Below, piece after piece: positions 56,765 to 64,000 of a stretch of 64,000 bases of DNA (positions within the stretch are counted from its first letter, which is position 1; the number at the start of each line of letters is the position of its first letter). Source of the DNA: Flavobacterium sp. KS-LB2 (GTDB taxonomy: Bacteria > Bacteroidota > Bacteroidia > Flavobacteriales > Flavobacteriaceae). Under the pieces are notes generated by a model. That model searched no databases, was not told the DNA's origin, and saw only the letters and a list, made by a program, of their open reading frames with translations. Where the stretch lies: assembly GCF_036895565.1 (NCBI RefSeq), contig NZ_CP145904.1:1488001-1552000 (forward strand). Reading direction: 5' to 3'. Made by a program: the position numbers and the translations under genes.

Positions 56765-58001
56765 ATGAATAAATTTCACCGTCTATCAATACAGTATCAA
56801 TTAGATTACTGCCAAAGGCATAGGGTAATTGATAGTAGGAGGGAATCGGTTTAGTGATAATAAGGTTTGCCATTTTACCAATAGTAATGCTTCCGTGGGT
56901 TTCAGAAATCCCCATAGCATAGGCACCATTTATTGTAGCTGCGTTTATAGCTTCTTCTGGAGTCATTTTCATTTTGATACACGCTGTAGCAACTACAAAA
57001 TTCATGTTTCCAGATGGAGTAGAACCTGGATTGTAATCAGTGGCAAGAGCGATAGGAAGTCCAGTAGCTATCATTTTTCGTGCTGGAGTATACGGAATAC
57101 TTAAAAAATAGGAACACGAAGGCAGCGCCACTGGCATTGTTTCAGTATTTTTTAACGCTTCAATATCTTCTGTAGTCATAATTTCTAAATGATCTACAGA
57201 AAGTGCATTATATTTTATACCAGCCTGAATTCCGCCAATAGAGTTAAACTGATTGACATGAATTTTTGGCTTTAAACCAAATTTAATTCCAGCTTCCATG
57301 ATTTGTTGAGTTTCTTCAACAGTAAAATAGCCCGTTTCACAAAATACATCGATGAATTCTGCCAGTTTATTTTTGGCAATTTCAGGAAGTATTTCGTCGA
57401 TGATTAAATCAATATAGCCTTTGTGATTTGCTGAATATTGCAATGGAAAAGCATGAGCGCCAAGAAAAGTAGCTTTTATAGTTATGGGATAGTTTTGAGC
57501 TAATCGCTGTATCACGCGAAGCATTTTCAATTCTCCTTCAACAGTCAATCCGTATCCTGATTTAATTTCGACAGCTCCAGTTCCTAAACGCATGACTTCT
57601 TCCAGCCGCGCTTTTGATTGATTGTAAATTTCTTCTTCAGTGGATTCGTTGAGTTTTTTTGCAGAATTTAAGATTCCACCGCCACGATTGGCAATTTCTT
57701 CATAGGTCATGCCATTGATTCGATCAACAAATTCCTGTTCTCTATTACCGGCATAAACAATATGAGTATGACTATCACACCAGGAAGGTAAAACTATTTT
57801 TCCGGTGGCATCAATCGTTTTATCAGCATGTATTGGAGGTAAATTCTCCATAGCACCAAAATCAGCAATTAACTTGTCTTTAACTACTAAAAAGGCATTC
57901 TTGATCGTTGGAAGAATTGCCATTTCAGCACCAGAAACTTTAGAGATTGCCGTTTCTCGAACCTGAAGTAGCTCTTTTATATTGATGATTAAGGTTGTCA
58001 T
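56763..58001 (-). CDS. hutI: Imidazolonepropionase
   Basis: A 412-residue amidohydrolase that opens 4-imidazolone-5-propionate in histidine breakdown. Metal and substrate residues: DSHTHIVYAGNREQEF (about 75), EIKSGYGLT, ATFLGAHAFPLQY (about 185), KIHVNQFNSIGGI (about 250) and LATDYNPGSTPSG (about 330). All fit HutI. ATG 58001 is used over a TTG at 58037. It follows the glutaminyl cyclotransferase gene by 13 bases on the same strand; hutG lies beyond the divergent coiled-coil gene, and hutU/hutH are absent. Confidence 0.95.
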   Translation of the reverse strand: MTTLIINIKELLQVRETAISKVSGAEMAILPTIKNAFLVVKDKLIADFGAMENLPPIHADKTIDATGKIVLPSWCDSHTHIVYAGNREQEFVDRINGMTYEEIANRGGGILNSAKKLNESTEEEIYNQSKARLEEVMRLGTGAVEIKSGYGLTVEGELKMLRVIQRLAQNYPITIKATFLGAHAFPLQYSANHKGYIDLIIDEILPEIAKNKLAEFIDVFCETGYFTVEETQQIMEAGIKFGLKPKIHVNQFNSIGGIQAGIKYNALSVDHLEIMTTEDIEALKNTETMPVALPSCSYFLSIPYTPARKMIATGLPIALATDYNPGSTPSGNMNFVVATACIKMKMTPEEAINAATINGAYAMGISETHGSITIGKMANLIITKPIPSYYQLPYAFGSNLIDTVLIDGEIYS

Positions 58002-58014
58002 TTTATAGTTATAA

Positions 58015-59067
58015 TTATTCTGAAACTTTGATTTCAAACATTTTATCCCAGTTTTTCCCAGTTACGAAAATGGTTTTTGTTTTTGGGTTGTATGCAATTC
58101 CGTTTAAGACATCAGTATCTGGTAACTGTGTTATTTTTTTCTTTAAATCGGTAAGATTGATAATTGCTTCTACGGTTCCATTTTTAGGATTTATTATGGC
58201 AATAGCATCTTTTTGATAAACATTACCATAAATTTTTCCATTAATCCATTCCAATTCATTGATGGATTTTATTTTTGTTTCAAAAGAGTAAACGTTTAAA
58301 TAATCTAATTCTTTTAAAGTAGCTGGATCCAAAATCCAGATTTTTTCGGTCCCGTCCGATTGGTATAAATTTTTTCCATCATTGGTCAATCCCCATCCTT
58401 CAATAGGTTTGAAATAGGTAAATGTTTTTTCTTTTTTAAAGGTATCGGCATTATAAACGTATCCTTCATTCTCTTTCCAAGTCAGTTGGTATACTTTATT
58501 GTTCAGAATTGTTATTCCTTCTCCAAAATATTTGGAATCTAGTTCAATTTCTTTATAAACTTTTCCAGTTTTATAATCGGTTTTTTTGAGCTGAGACTTG
58601 CCATATTGTCCAGTTCCTTCATATAATGTATCGCGATAAAATTCTAATCCTTGTGTGTAGGATCCGATGTCGTGTGGATATGTATTGATAATCGTATACT
58701 TCAATAATTTTGGTTGTATATTAGAAACTAATTCTACTCTTGTGGTAGCTTCTGAGTTTTGTCCCTCGAAATAGACCAAAGCCTTTAGTTTTTGATACCC
58801 TAATTTTTGATCTTTCAATTCAAAAGTTAATTTGTCAATTCCTTTTTTAGAACCAATTTTTTTATCATTTACATAATAGATAATGCTGTCAATACTTTTT
58901 GAATTTGTGTTCAAAATTCCTAAATCTATAGTCTCTTGAGGTTTGTATTGTTCTTTAAATTTAGAATTATCAAAGGTAAATAAAGAATTTTCACCTTTTT
59001 TAGTGTCACCACAATTAACAAATAGGGTTCCTAATAAAATGATAGATAGTATGTTATAATTTTTCAT
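58015..59067 (-). CDS. Glutaminyl-peptide cyclotransferase-like lipoprotein
   Basis: A 350-residue lipoprotein (lipobox LFVNC near residue 19). From about 120 it matches the beta-propeller glutamine cyclotransferase family: NTYPHDIGSYTQGLEFYRDTLYEGTGQYGKS, ITILNNKVYQLTW, GWGLTNDGKNLYQSDGT and NELEWINGKIYGNVYQKDAI. It would convert N-terminal Gln to pyroglutamate on exported proteins. The ATG at 59067 starts the signal peptide; the frame is open further, into the SRP RNA promoter. It probably shares a transcript with hutI. Confidence 0.87.
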   Translation of the reverse strand: MKNYNILSIILLGTLFVNCGDTKKGENSLFTFDNSKFKEQYKPQETIDLGILNTNSKSIDSIIYYVNDKKIGSKKGIDKLTFELKDQKLGYQKLKALVYFEGQNSEATTRVELVSNIQPKLLKYTIINTYPHDIGSYTQGLEFYRDTLYEGTGQYGKSQLKKTDYKTGKVYKEIELDSKYFGEGITILNNKVYQLTWKENEGYVYNADTFKKEKTFTYFKPIEGWGLTNDGKNLYQSDGTEKIWILDPATLKELDYLNVYSFETKIKSINELEWINGKIYGNVYQKDAIAIINPKNGTVEAIINLTDLKKKITQLPDTDVLNGIAYNPKTKTIFVTGKNWDKMFEIKVSE

Positions 59068-59121
59068 AGTTTTAATTTTGAATACCCCAATATACAATGT
59101 TATTTTAAGAGCACAAAGGGC

Positions 59122-59151
59122 TTGCACAAATATAAAAAGATTGTATATTTG
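59122..59151 (+). promoter_or_regulatory. SRP RNA promoter
   Basis: TTG at 59122-59124, 19-base spacer, TATATTTG at 59144-59151, five bases before the mature RNA. Full match to the Bacteroidota consensus. Confidence 0.75.
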
Positions 59152-59160
59152 CACCGGCAA
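59127..59160 (-). promoter_or_regulatory. Divergent promoter for the cyclotransferase gene
   Basis: Minus-strand TTG (59160-59158), 23-base spacer, TATATTTG (59134-59127). It interleaves with the SRP RNA promoter, and its -33 falls in the RNA gene. Confidence 0.5.
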
Positions 59161-59248
59161 GTCCTACACGACCAGCTCCTGCAGACTCCCCCAGGATGGG
59201 AACATAGCAAGGGTACGTGGTTGAGCGGTGCGATGTAGGTCGCTTGCC
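59156..59248 (+). ncRNA. ffs: Small (4.5S-type) signal recognition particle RNA
   Basis: About 93 nt whose ends GGCAAG and CTTGCC pair, followed by a T-run. The conserved SRP domain IV reads CAGG-ATG-GGAA-CAT-AGCA (59193-59210): GGAA tetraloop, then the asymmetric loop strands CAGG and AGCA that bind Ffh. No Alu domain is present. The RNA pairs with Ffh to target membrane proteins; ffh is not in the window. Confidence 0.93.
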
Positions 59249-59306
59249 ATTTTTTTTAAATCTGAACATCTTTTAGATTCTTTTCGAAATTCATACCAAT
59301 AAGTAG

Positions 59307-59330
59307 TCTTCCTTCGGGAGGATTTTTTTA
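59307..59330 (+). terminator. UUCG-tetraloop terminator upstream of the SDR gene
   Basis: TCTTCC pairs GGAGGA across TTCG (59307-59322), then T7. It is about 60 bases past the SRP RNA and its own T-run, and 36 bases before the SDR ATG. Confidence 0.8.
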
Positions 59331-59365
59331 TTTTTGGACCTTTCGTACAAAATACAGCGATAGTT

Positions 59366-60169
59366 ATGAGTAAAGTAGTTTTAATTACAGGAGGTTCTTC
59401 GGGAATAGGGAAATCTATTGGTGCTTTTTTGCATCAAAAAGGTTTTGTTGTTTATGGAACCAGCAGAAATCCAGAGCGAGTTTTGAATTCGGTTTTTCCA
59501 TTGGTTACTTTAGATGTTCGGGATGCGGATTCGATTCATGCGGCTGTTGCCAAAGTGATTTCGATTTCCGGAAGATTAGATGTTGTTATTAATAACGCTG
59601 GTGTAGGAATCACTGGACCTTTGGAAGAAACTCCTATGCAGGAGATTAAGAATAATTTTGACACTAATTTTTTTGGTCCAATTGAAGTGATGCAAGCAGT
59701 GTTACCACAAATGCGTGCACAACAATCTGGACTAATTATCAATATTACTTCTATTGCTGGTTATATGGGATTGCCGTATCGAAGTGTTTATTCTGCTTCT
59801 AAAGGTGCGCTCGAACTTATAACCGAAGCATTGCGTATGGAAGTGAAATCTTTTGGAGTTGATATTACTAACGTAGCACCTGGTGATTTTGCTACGAATA
59901 TTGCTTCGGGGCGCTATCACGCTCCAGTTGTAGACGGTTCTGCTTATGAAATTCCATACGGAAATACTTTAAAGATGATGGATGAACATGTAGATAGCGG
60001 AGGTAATCCTAATGAAATGGCCGAAGCGGTCTATGGAATTATCCTAAATCCAAGTCCAAATATTCATTATAAAGTAGGCGCTTTTATGCAAAAGTTCTCG
60101 ATTGTTTTGAAGCGAATTTTACCCGATAAAGTATATGAAAAGATGCTTATGAACCATTTTAAATTGTAA
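59366..60169 (+). CDS. SDR family NAD(P)-dependent oxidoreductase
   Basis: A 267-residue classical short-chain dehydrogenase/reductase. Cofactor motif LITGGSSGIGKSIG (residues 6-19), structural NNAGVGITG (about 77), catalytic Ser in INITSIAGYMG (about 131) and the Tyr/Lys pair in YRSVYSASKGALE (Tyr144, Lys148). A Ser/Arg-rich region after the first motif (SRNPE) suggests NADP(H) preference. Substrate unknown. It is preceded by a UUCG terminator. Confidence 0.92.
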   Translation: MSKVVLITGGSSGIGKSIGAFLHQKGFVVYGTSRNPERVLNSVFPLVTLDVRDADSIHAAVAKVISISGRLDVVINNAGVGITGPLEETPMQEIKNNFDTNFFGPIEVMQAVLPQMRAQQSGLIINITSIAGYMGLPYRSVYSASKGALELITEALRMEVKSFGVDITNVAPGDFATNIASGRYHAPVVDGSAYEIPYGNTLKMMDEHVDSGGNPNEMAEAVYGIILNPSPNIHYKVGAFMQKFSIVLKRILPDKVYEKMLMNHFKL

Positions 60170-60185
60170 TTTTGCACCGGATTTT

Positions 60186-60290
60186 ATGAGCGTGAAGGAT
60201 CGAAGTGGAAATTCTTTTACTTTTTCCTTTAAAAAGTAAAAAATTGTAGCGTAGAGCCTGACCCAAAGTTTTTCACGGAGGGTCACGCCC
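60186..60290. ncRNA. Structured intergenic element, possibly a Flavobacterium repeat or RNA motif
   Basis: A GC-richer 105-base block between SDR and fsa. GCGTGA (60190-60195) pairs with TCACGC (60283-60288), enclosing a second hairpin TTTTACTTTTT/AAAAAGTAAAA (60215-60225 with 60231-60241), plus a G/C-rich tail (GTAGCGTAGAGCCTGACCC). The nested stems and its composition are unlike surrounding spacers. It recalls intergenic repeats of Flavobacterium genomes from memory, and could relate to Flavo-1-type RNA, but I cannot confirm either. No second copy was found in this window. Confidence 0.4.
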
Positions 60291-60325
60291 AAATAATTAT
60301 AAACACACAATTAAATAGGTATATT

Positions 60326-60982
60326 ATGAAGTTTTTTATTGACACGGCTAATTTAGCTCAAATTAAGGAAGCACAAGCATTAGGCGTTTTGGATGGTGTT
60401 ACAACTAATCCATCATTGATGGCTAAAGAAGGAATTACAGGTAAAAACAGCATTTTGAAACATTATGTTGACATTTGTAATTTAGTTGATGGAGATGTTA
60501 GTGCCGAAGTAAATGCTTTGGATTACGACGGAATGATTAAAGAAGGCGAAGAATTAGCGGATTTACATGAGCAAATCGTGGTAAAATTGCCTATGACTAA
60601 AGAAGGTGTTATGGCTGCTAAATACTTTTCGGATAAAGGAATTAAAACGAATGTAACTTTAGTATTCTCTGCTGGTCAGGCTTTATTGGCTGCAAAAGCG
60701 GGAGCTACTTATGTTTCTCCGTTCATTGGTCGTTTAGATGATGTATCTACAGACGGTTTGGCTTTGATTGAAGAAATCAGATTGATTTATGATAACTACG
60801 GTTATGAAACTCAAATTCTTGCTGCTTCAGTGCGTCACACGATGCATATTGTAAACTGTGCAAAAATTGGTGCTGATGTTATGACTGGACCATTATCAGC
60901 TATTTATGGCTTATTGAAACACCCATTGACTGATATTGGATTGGCACAGTTTGTTGCTGATTTCGAGAAAGGAAATAAATAG
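60326..60982 (+). CDS. fsa: Fructose-6-phosphate aldolase / transaldolase-like protein
   Basis: A 218-residue TIM-barrel class I aldolase of the short transaldolase family. The N-terminus [36 protein letters not shown], the Schiff-base Lys in [11 protein letters not shown] (about 86), the [33 protein letters not shown] block (about 110-143) and [11 protein letters not shown] (about 165) match. It either transfers dihydroxyacetone units (transaldolase) or splits fructose-6-phosphate; sequence alone does not decide. The gene is followed by a strong terminator. Confidence 0.92.
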   Translation: MKFFIDTANLAQIKEAQALGVLDGVTTNPSLMAKEGITGKNSILKHYVDICNLVDGDVSAEVNALDYDGMIKEGEELADLHEQIVVKLPMTKEGVMAAKYFSDKGIKTNVTLVFSAGQALLAAKAGATYVSPFIGRLDDVSTDGLALIEEIRLIYDNYGYETQILAASVRHTMHIVNCAKIGADVMTGPLSAIYGLLKHPLTDIGLAQFVADFEKGNK

Positions 60983-61026
60983 ATTTTTAAGATTACCGAT
61001 TTTTTATTTGAGATTTCGGAATAAAT

Positions 61027-61066
61027 AAAAACTCCCATTTTGATAATCAAAATGGGAGTTTTTTTG
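61027..61066. terminator. Bidirectional intrinsic terminator
   Basis: Stem AAAACTCCCATTTTGA/TCAAAATGGGAGTTTT with a 3-base loop, between convergent fsa and MFS genes. Confidence 0.92.
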
Positions 61067-61097
61067 TTGGTTTGGTTTTGGTTAGTTTGTGTTGAAA

Positions 61098-62759
61098 TTA
61101 GTGCCCTCCACCAACTTCTATTTCTTTTCCGATTCCTTGTTTTTCTAAAATTCCGATTACTTTCCAACCATAGAATGCGATGAAAGCGAAACATAAAACA
61201 GGAATGAAGTAAGAAGTATGAATTCCGATGATATCAGCTAATTTTCCTTGTAATGGCGGGATAATACCACCACCCAAAATCATCATTACCAAGAAGGCAG
61301 AACCTTGAGATGTGTATTTTCCTAAACCAGCAATTGCTAATGAGAAAATAGACGGCCACATGATACTTAAGAATAAACCACCGCTCATAAAGGCAAAAAT
61401 TGCAATCGTTCCGGTAGTAAATAATCCAATAAGCATTGCTGTCATTCCCATTAAACCAAAAATCATTAAGGTTCTTGACGGTTGGTCTTTTCCTAAAAAG
61501 AAACCAGCGATTTGGAACAAAATTACAAAAGCATAAGCGTATAAAGGTGTTACATCTTGTCCCGAAATAGCATTAGCCGCTAAAACTACTCCAAATGCAA
61601 TATAAGGAACAACGATAAGTAAAATTTTCTTTAGTTGTGATGATGGGTTAAAAACCGTAATGGCTCCTGCCCAACGTCCAATCATTAAACTTCCCCAATA
61701 CATAGACATGTAAGGCGCTAAAGCTGGACCTGAAATTGAACCAAAGTCAGCCGTTACCAATAATTCGCCAAGGTTACTTCCTATAGTTACTTCGACACCT
61801 ACATAAGCGAAAAGGGCTAACATTCCCAAAACTAATTGTGGGTATTTCATGGCTCCCCATCCTTCAGGATTTTTTTGAGCAGTTGTATTTGCAAAGAATA
61901 ATCCAATAACTACAACCAAAAGTGTAGAAACTGTTAAGGCTAGTCCTAAATAATCTTTTTCTTTATTCTCTATAAAACGAGTGATAAATTCAGGTTCCTC
62001 ATAACGAGAAAAGATGTAAGCAAAAATAGCAACCAAAACTACAGTGATAACAATTAAGGTTTTCATTGCTTTATTCGCTGTTTCAAAAGTAGAATCACTT
62101 TTTCCAGATGGTAGTTTTTTAGAAAAATGGAATAACGCTGCCGCCAATAAAAAGAGTCCACCTACAAATACATAAAGGATTCTCATTGAATCTAATGAAT
62201 CTGGTTTTTGAGCAAATTCTTCAATATTTACACCTGCAATAACACCAAATAAGGCTATAGAAACAACTATTGGTCCTATTGTGGTTCCCAATGAATTAAT
62301 ACCTCCTGCAAGATTCAATCTGCTTGAAGCTGAATGTGGTTCACCAAGAGACGCTGCAAAAGGTTGTGCTGATGTTTGTTGAAGTGAAAAACCAAGTGCA
62401 ACAATAAATAATGCGCCTAGAATAAACAAATAACTTCCTTGTGTTACTGCAATTATCATGAGTACAGCTCCAAATGTGCTGACTAATAATCCGTAAATGA
62501 TCCCTTTTTTGAATCCCCAACCGTTAAGAATATCTTTTTTGGCAATACTACTAAAAATAAAAAGCAATAAAGCTCCAATATAATAAGCACCATAAAAAGC
62601 AAAATCGATTAGTTGACTTTGAAATTGGTCTAAGCCAAATTTAGCTTTGCAAAATGGAATAAATATTCCGTTTGAAGCTCCAATAAAACCCCAAAAGAAA
62701 AATACGGTTATGAGCGTATAAAGTGCGGAATTGTTAGACTTTGTTTGTTCTGAATTCAT
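61098..62759 (-). CDS. Sugar MFS transporter (FucP/GluP, FHS family)
   Basis: A 553-residue major facilitator with 12 to 14 helices. The first segments ([48 protein letters not shown]) and [41 protein letters not shown] are diagnostic of the fucose-galactose-glucose H+ symporter group. It is longer than the usual 410-440, with extra helices near residues 230-300. The substrate is not resolved. Minus strand, convergent with fsa. Confidence 0.9.
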   Translation of the reverse strand: MNSEQTKSNNSALYTLITVFFFWGFIGASNGIFIPFCKAKFGLDQFQSQLIDFAFYGAYYIGALLLFIFSSIAKKDILNGWGFKKGIIYGLLVSTFGAVLMIIAVTQGSYLFILGALFIVALGFSLQQTSAQPFAASLGEPHSASSRLNLAGGINSLGTTIGPIVVSIALFGVIAGVNIEEFAQKPDSLDSMRILYVFVGGLFLLAAALFHFSKKLPSGKSDSTFETANKAMKTLIVITVVLVAIFAYIFSRYEEPEFITRFIENKEKDYLGLALTVSTLLVVVIGLFFANTTAQKNPEGWGAMKYPQLVLGMLALFAYVGVEVTIGSNLGELLVTADFGSISGPALAPYMSMYWGSLMIGRWAGAITVFNPSSQLKKILLIVVPYIAFGVVLAANAISGQDVTPLYAYAFVILFQIAGFFLGKDQPSRTLMIFGLMGMTAMLIGLFTTGTIAIFAFMSGGLFLSIMWPSIFSLAIAGLGKYTSQGSAFLVMMILGGGIIPPLQGKLADIIGIHTSYFIPVLCFAFIAFYGWKVIGILEKQGIGKEIEVGGGH

Positions 62760-62951
62760 AATTTGAAATGGGTTAATGATTAAGTTAATAACTTTTATAA
62801 CTGCAAGACCGTAAATATATTTGTTAAGTAAATTAAAAAAAAATTATTTAGAATAAATATTGTTAGAATTATAGAATAATCACTTTTTGTTAAAAAATGA
62901 TGCTTTTTTTTCGAAATTTTTGCTTTTTCAAATAAAATATTGAAACCGAAT

Positions 62952-63635
62952 TTATTCTAAAATTTTATTTTTTACATCTTTACTATAGTTTCGTCCAATT
63001 GGCAACGTGTATGAAAGGATTTGTATTCGATTCCCTTCGATAGATTTTACTTTATCTATTGCTATAGTATAAGATTTATGAATTCGTATGAACCGGTCAG
63101 CGGGTAATTCTTCAGATAAAGAAGTTAATGATTTGTGCGTAATATATGTTTTGTCACGTATTATTACTTTTATATATTCTTTCATGCCTTCAATAAATAG
63201 AATCTCATCAATCATTATTTTGATCATTTTCTTATCAACTTTGATAAAAATATGTGATTCAATTTTAATATTGTTTTTTAAATTGAAATCGGCTTCGATT
63301 TTATGAATGCATTTGATAAATCTGGGGAAGGGTATTGGTTTTATTAAATAGTCTAAAACGTCTAAATCATAACTTTCGGCTGCAAATTCTCTAAAGGCGG
63401 TTGTGATAATAATTTTTGTTTTGTATTCTATCAATCGAATTAATTCAAAACCAGTCATCATTGGCATTTTAATATCCAAAAAAACAGCATCAATAGTGTT
63501 GTTGTTAATGAATGTAAGAGCGTCTAGTGCATTGTTGAATGTACCAGTAATTTCAAAGTTGGCAAAATTATTAATATAATTTTGTATTGTTTTTAAAGCT
63601 AATGGTTCGTTGTCAATCAAAACACATTTAATCAT
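62952..63635 (-). CDS. LytTR-family response regulator
   Basis: A 227-residue LytR/AlgR-type regulator. The REC domain (1 to about 115) has acidic IDNEP at the start and the phospho-acceptor Asp in AVFLDIKMPMMTGFELI (about residue 54), plus Thr in IITTAF and Lys in LIKP. The LytTR DNA-binding domain (about 130-227) contains KKMIKIMIDEILFIEGMKEYIKVI, RFIRIHKSYTIAIDKV and GNRIQI. Such regulators normally pair with a LytS/YpdA histidine kinase, but none is within the window on this strand. Confidence 0.93.
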   Translation of the reverse strand: MIKCVLIDNEPLALKTIQNYINNFANFEITGTFNNALDALTFINNNTIDAVFLDIKMPMMTGFELIRLIEYKTKIIITTAFREFAAESYDLDVLDYLIKPIPFPRFIKCIHKIEADFNLKNNIKIESHIFIKVDKKMIKIMIDEILFIEGMKEYIKVIIRDKTYITHKSLTSLSEELPADRFIRIHKSYTIAIDKVKSIEGNRIQILSYTLPIGRNYSKDVKNKILE

Positions 63636-64000
63636 TATTAAATAGCGGTATTTGTGATAATATAAAAATTCAACTTTACTACTCGTTCTTGAAAATTAAC
63701 TCGGATTATTTTTTATTGGTTGGTTCAATTTCCGTTTTGTTTAAAATCAAGTGAAAGTACAAAAATATTTAGTATTTCGGTACGCGGTAGGGATTGAACT
63801 GAAATTTTAAAACCTATCTTTATTTTAGATTGCTATTATTTACAGCATAATGATTAATAAGCTTGTATGTTTTTATAATTTTTAGGTAAAAAATATCAAA
63901 AATATATAGATCCCAAATGGACATTTGAACATTATAACTAGTATTGTTAAAAGCACATTATTGACAGAATTGTGTCGTTGGTTTAAAATAAACTACAGTT
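63636..64000. other. Right-edge intergenic region
   Basis: 365 bases to the window edge. No gene, RNA or clear promoter is recognised. On the minus strand a short open stretch (about 63700-63830) has coding-like composition but no start codon, and may be a remnant of an upstream gene. Confidence 0.4.

Noticed and set aside
60904..61194. A 96-residue minus-strand frame at the end of fsa
   Set aside because: It crosses the convergent terminator and overlaps two well-supported genes.

Overview
The window is AT-rich, densely coding chromosome from a member of the Bacteroidota, most likely a Flavobacterium or close relative. Support comes from repeated matches to the Bacteroidota promoter form (TTG, then TAnnTTTG), leaders that are A-rich with little Shine-Dalgarno signal, a Bacteroidota-type LptD, bacillithiol synthesis (BshA), a GyrA with Thr82 in the quinolone region as in Flavobacterium, and several lipoproteins and C-terminal-Phe outer membrane proteins. 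I see no prophage, insertion sequence, CRISPR array or defence island. This looks like core genome with a few lineage-specific genes.

Layout. 1-4400: the end of a Pit phosphate transporter, then a minus-strand stress group (YetF-like membrane protein, pirin, OsmC, GNAT) and a RimB/RimK-like fusion that may both trim and extend the ribosomal protein S6 tail. 4500-13350: clpC (minus) divergent from gyrA plus a TPR protein, then an NlpC/P60 peptidase and a thiolase. 13500-13935: tRNA-Ser(GCU), tRNA-Pro(UGG), tRNA-Arg(UCU) behind one promoter. 13990-17500: VanX-like dipeptidase lipoprotein, and an operon of AI-2E-type permease, methyltransferase and small secreted protein. 17570-19790: two tandem M43 metalloprotease lipoproteins. 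20260-27290: tsaD-rsmE-DUF4159 (minus) divergent from a giant tamB. 27670-31140: pfkA, gapA, an N-acetylglucosamine-kinase-like gene and ridA.

31190-43240 is an envelope and energy block: lptD divergent from two tandem N-acetylmuramoyl-L-alanine amidases, an MCE/MlaD protein, a split heterodisulfide-reductase-like Fe-S pair, an unassigned conserved protein and a GH3/serine-hydrolase fusion lipoprotein. 43360-50180: PAP2 phosphatase, bshA, PrcB-like lipoprotein, beta-barrel, LpxH-like hydrolase, aroC and a DAACS symporter. 50290-55730: TPR hybrid sensor kinase, Hsp20, DEAD-box helicase and hutG. 55800-64000: coiled-coil membrane protein, hutI, glutaminyl cyclotransferase, 4.5S-type SRP RNA, an SDR, a structured intergenic element, fructose-6-phosphate aldolase/transaldolase, a FucP-type sugar transporter and a LytTR regulator.

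Recurring themes are envelope biogenesis (LptD, TamB, MlaD, LpxH, amidases, GH3, VanX, NlpC), protein quality control (ClpC, Hsp20, RidA, M43 proteases) and central carbon metabolism (PfkA, GapA, Fsa, NagK, thiolase). No clearly undescribed system stands out. The best leads are the RimB-RimK fusion, a tamB whose signal anchor lies upstream of any ATG/GTG/TTG, a set of TTG-started envelope genes, a structured element at 60186-60290, and overlapping divergent promoters at the SRP RNA.
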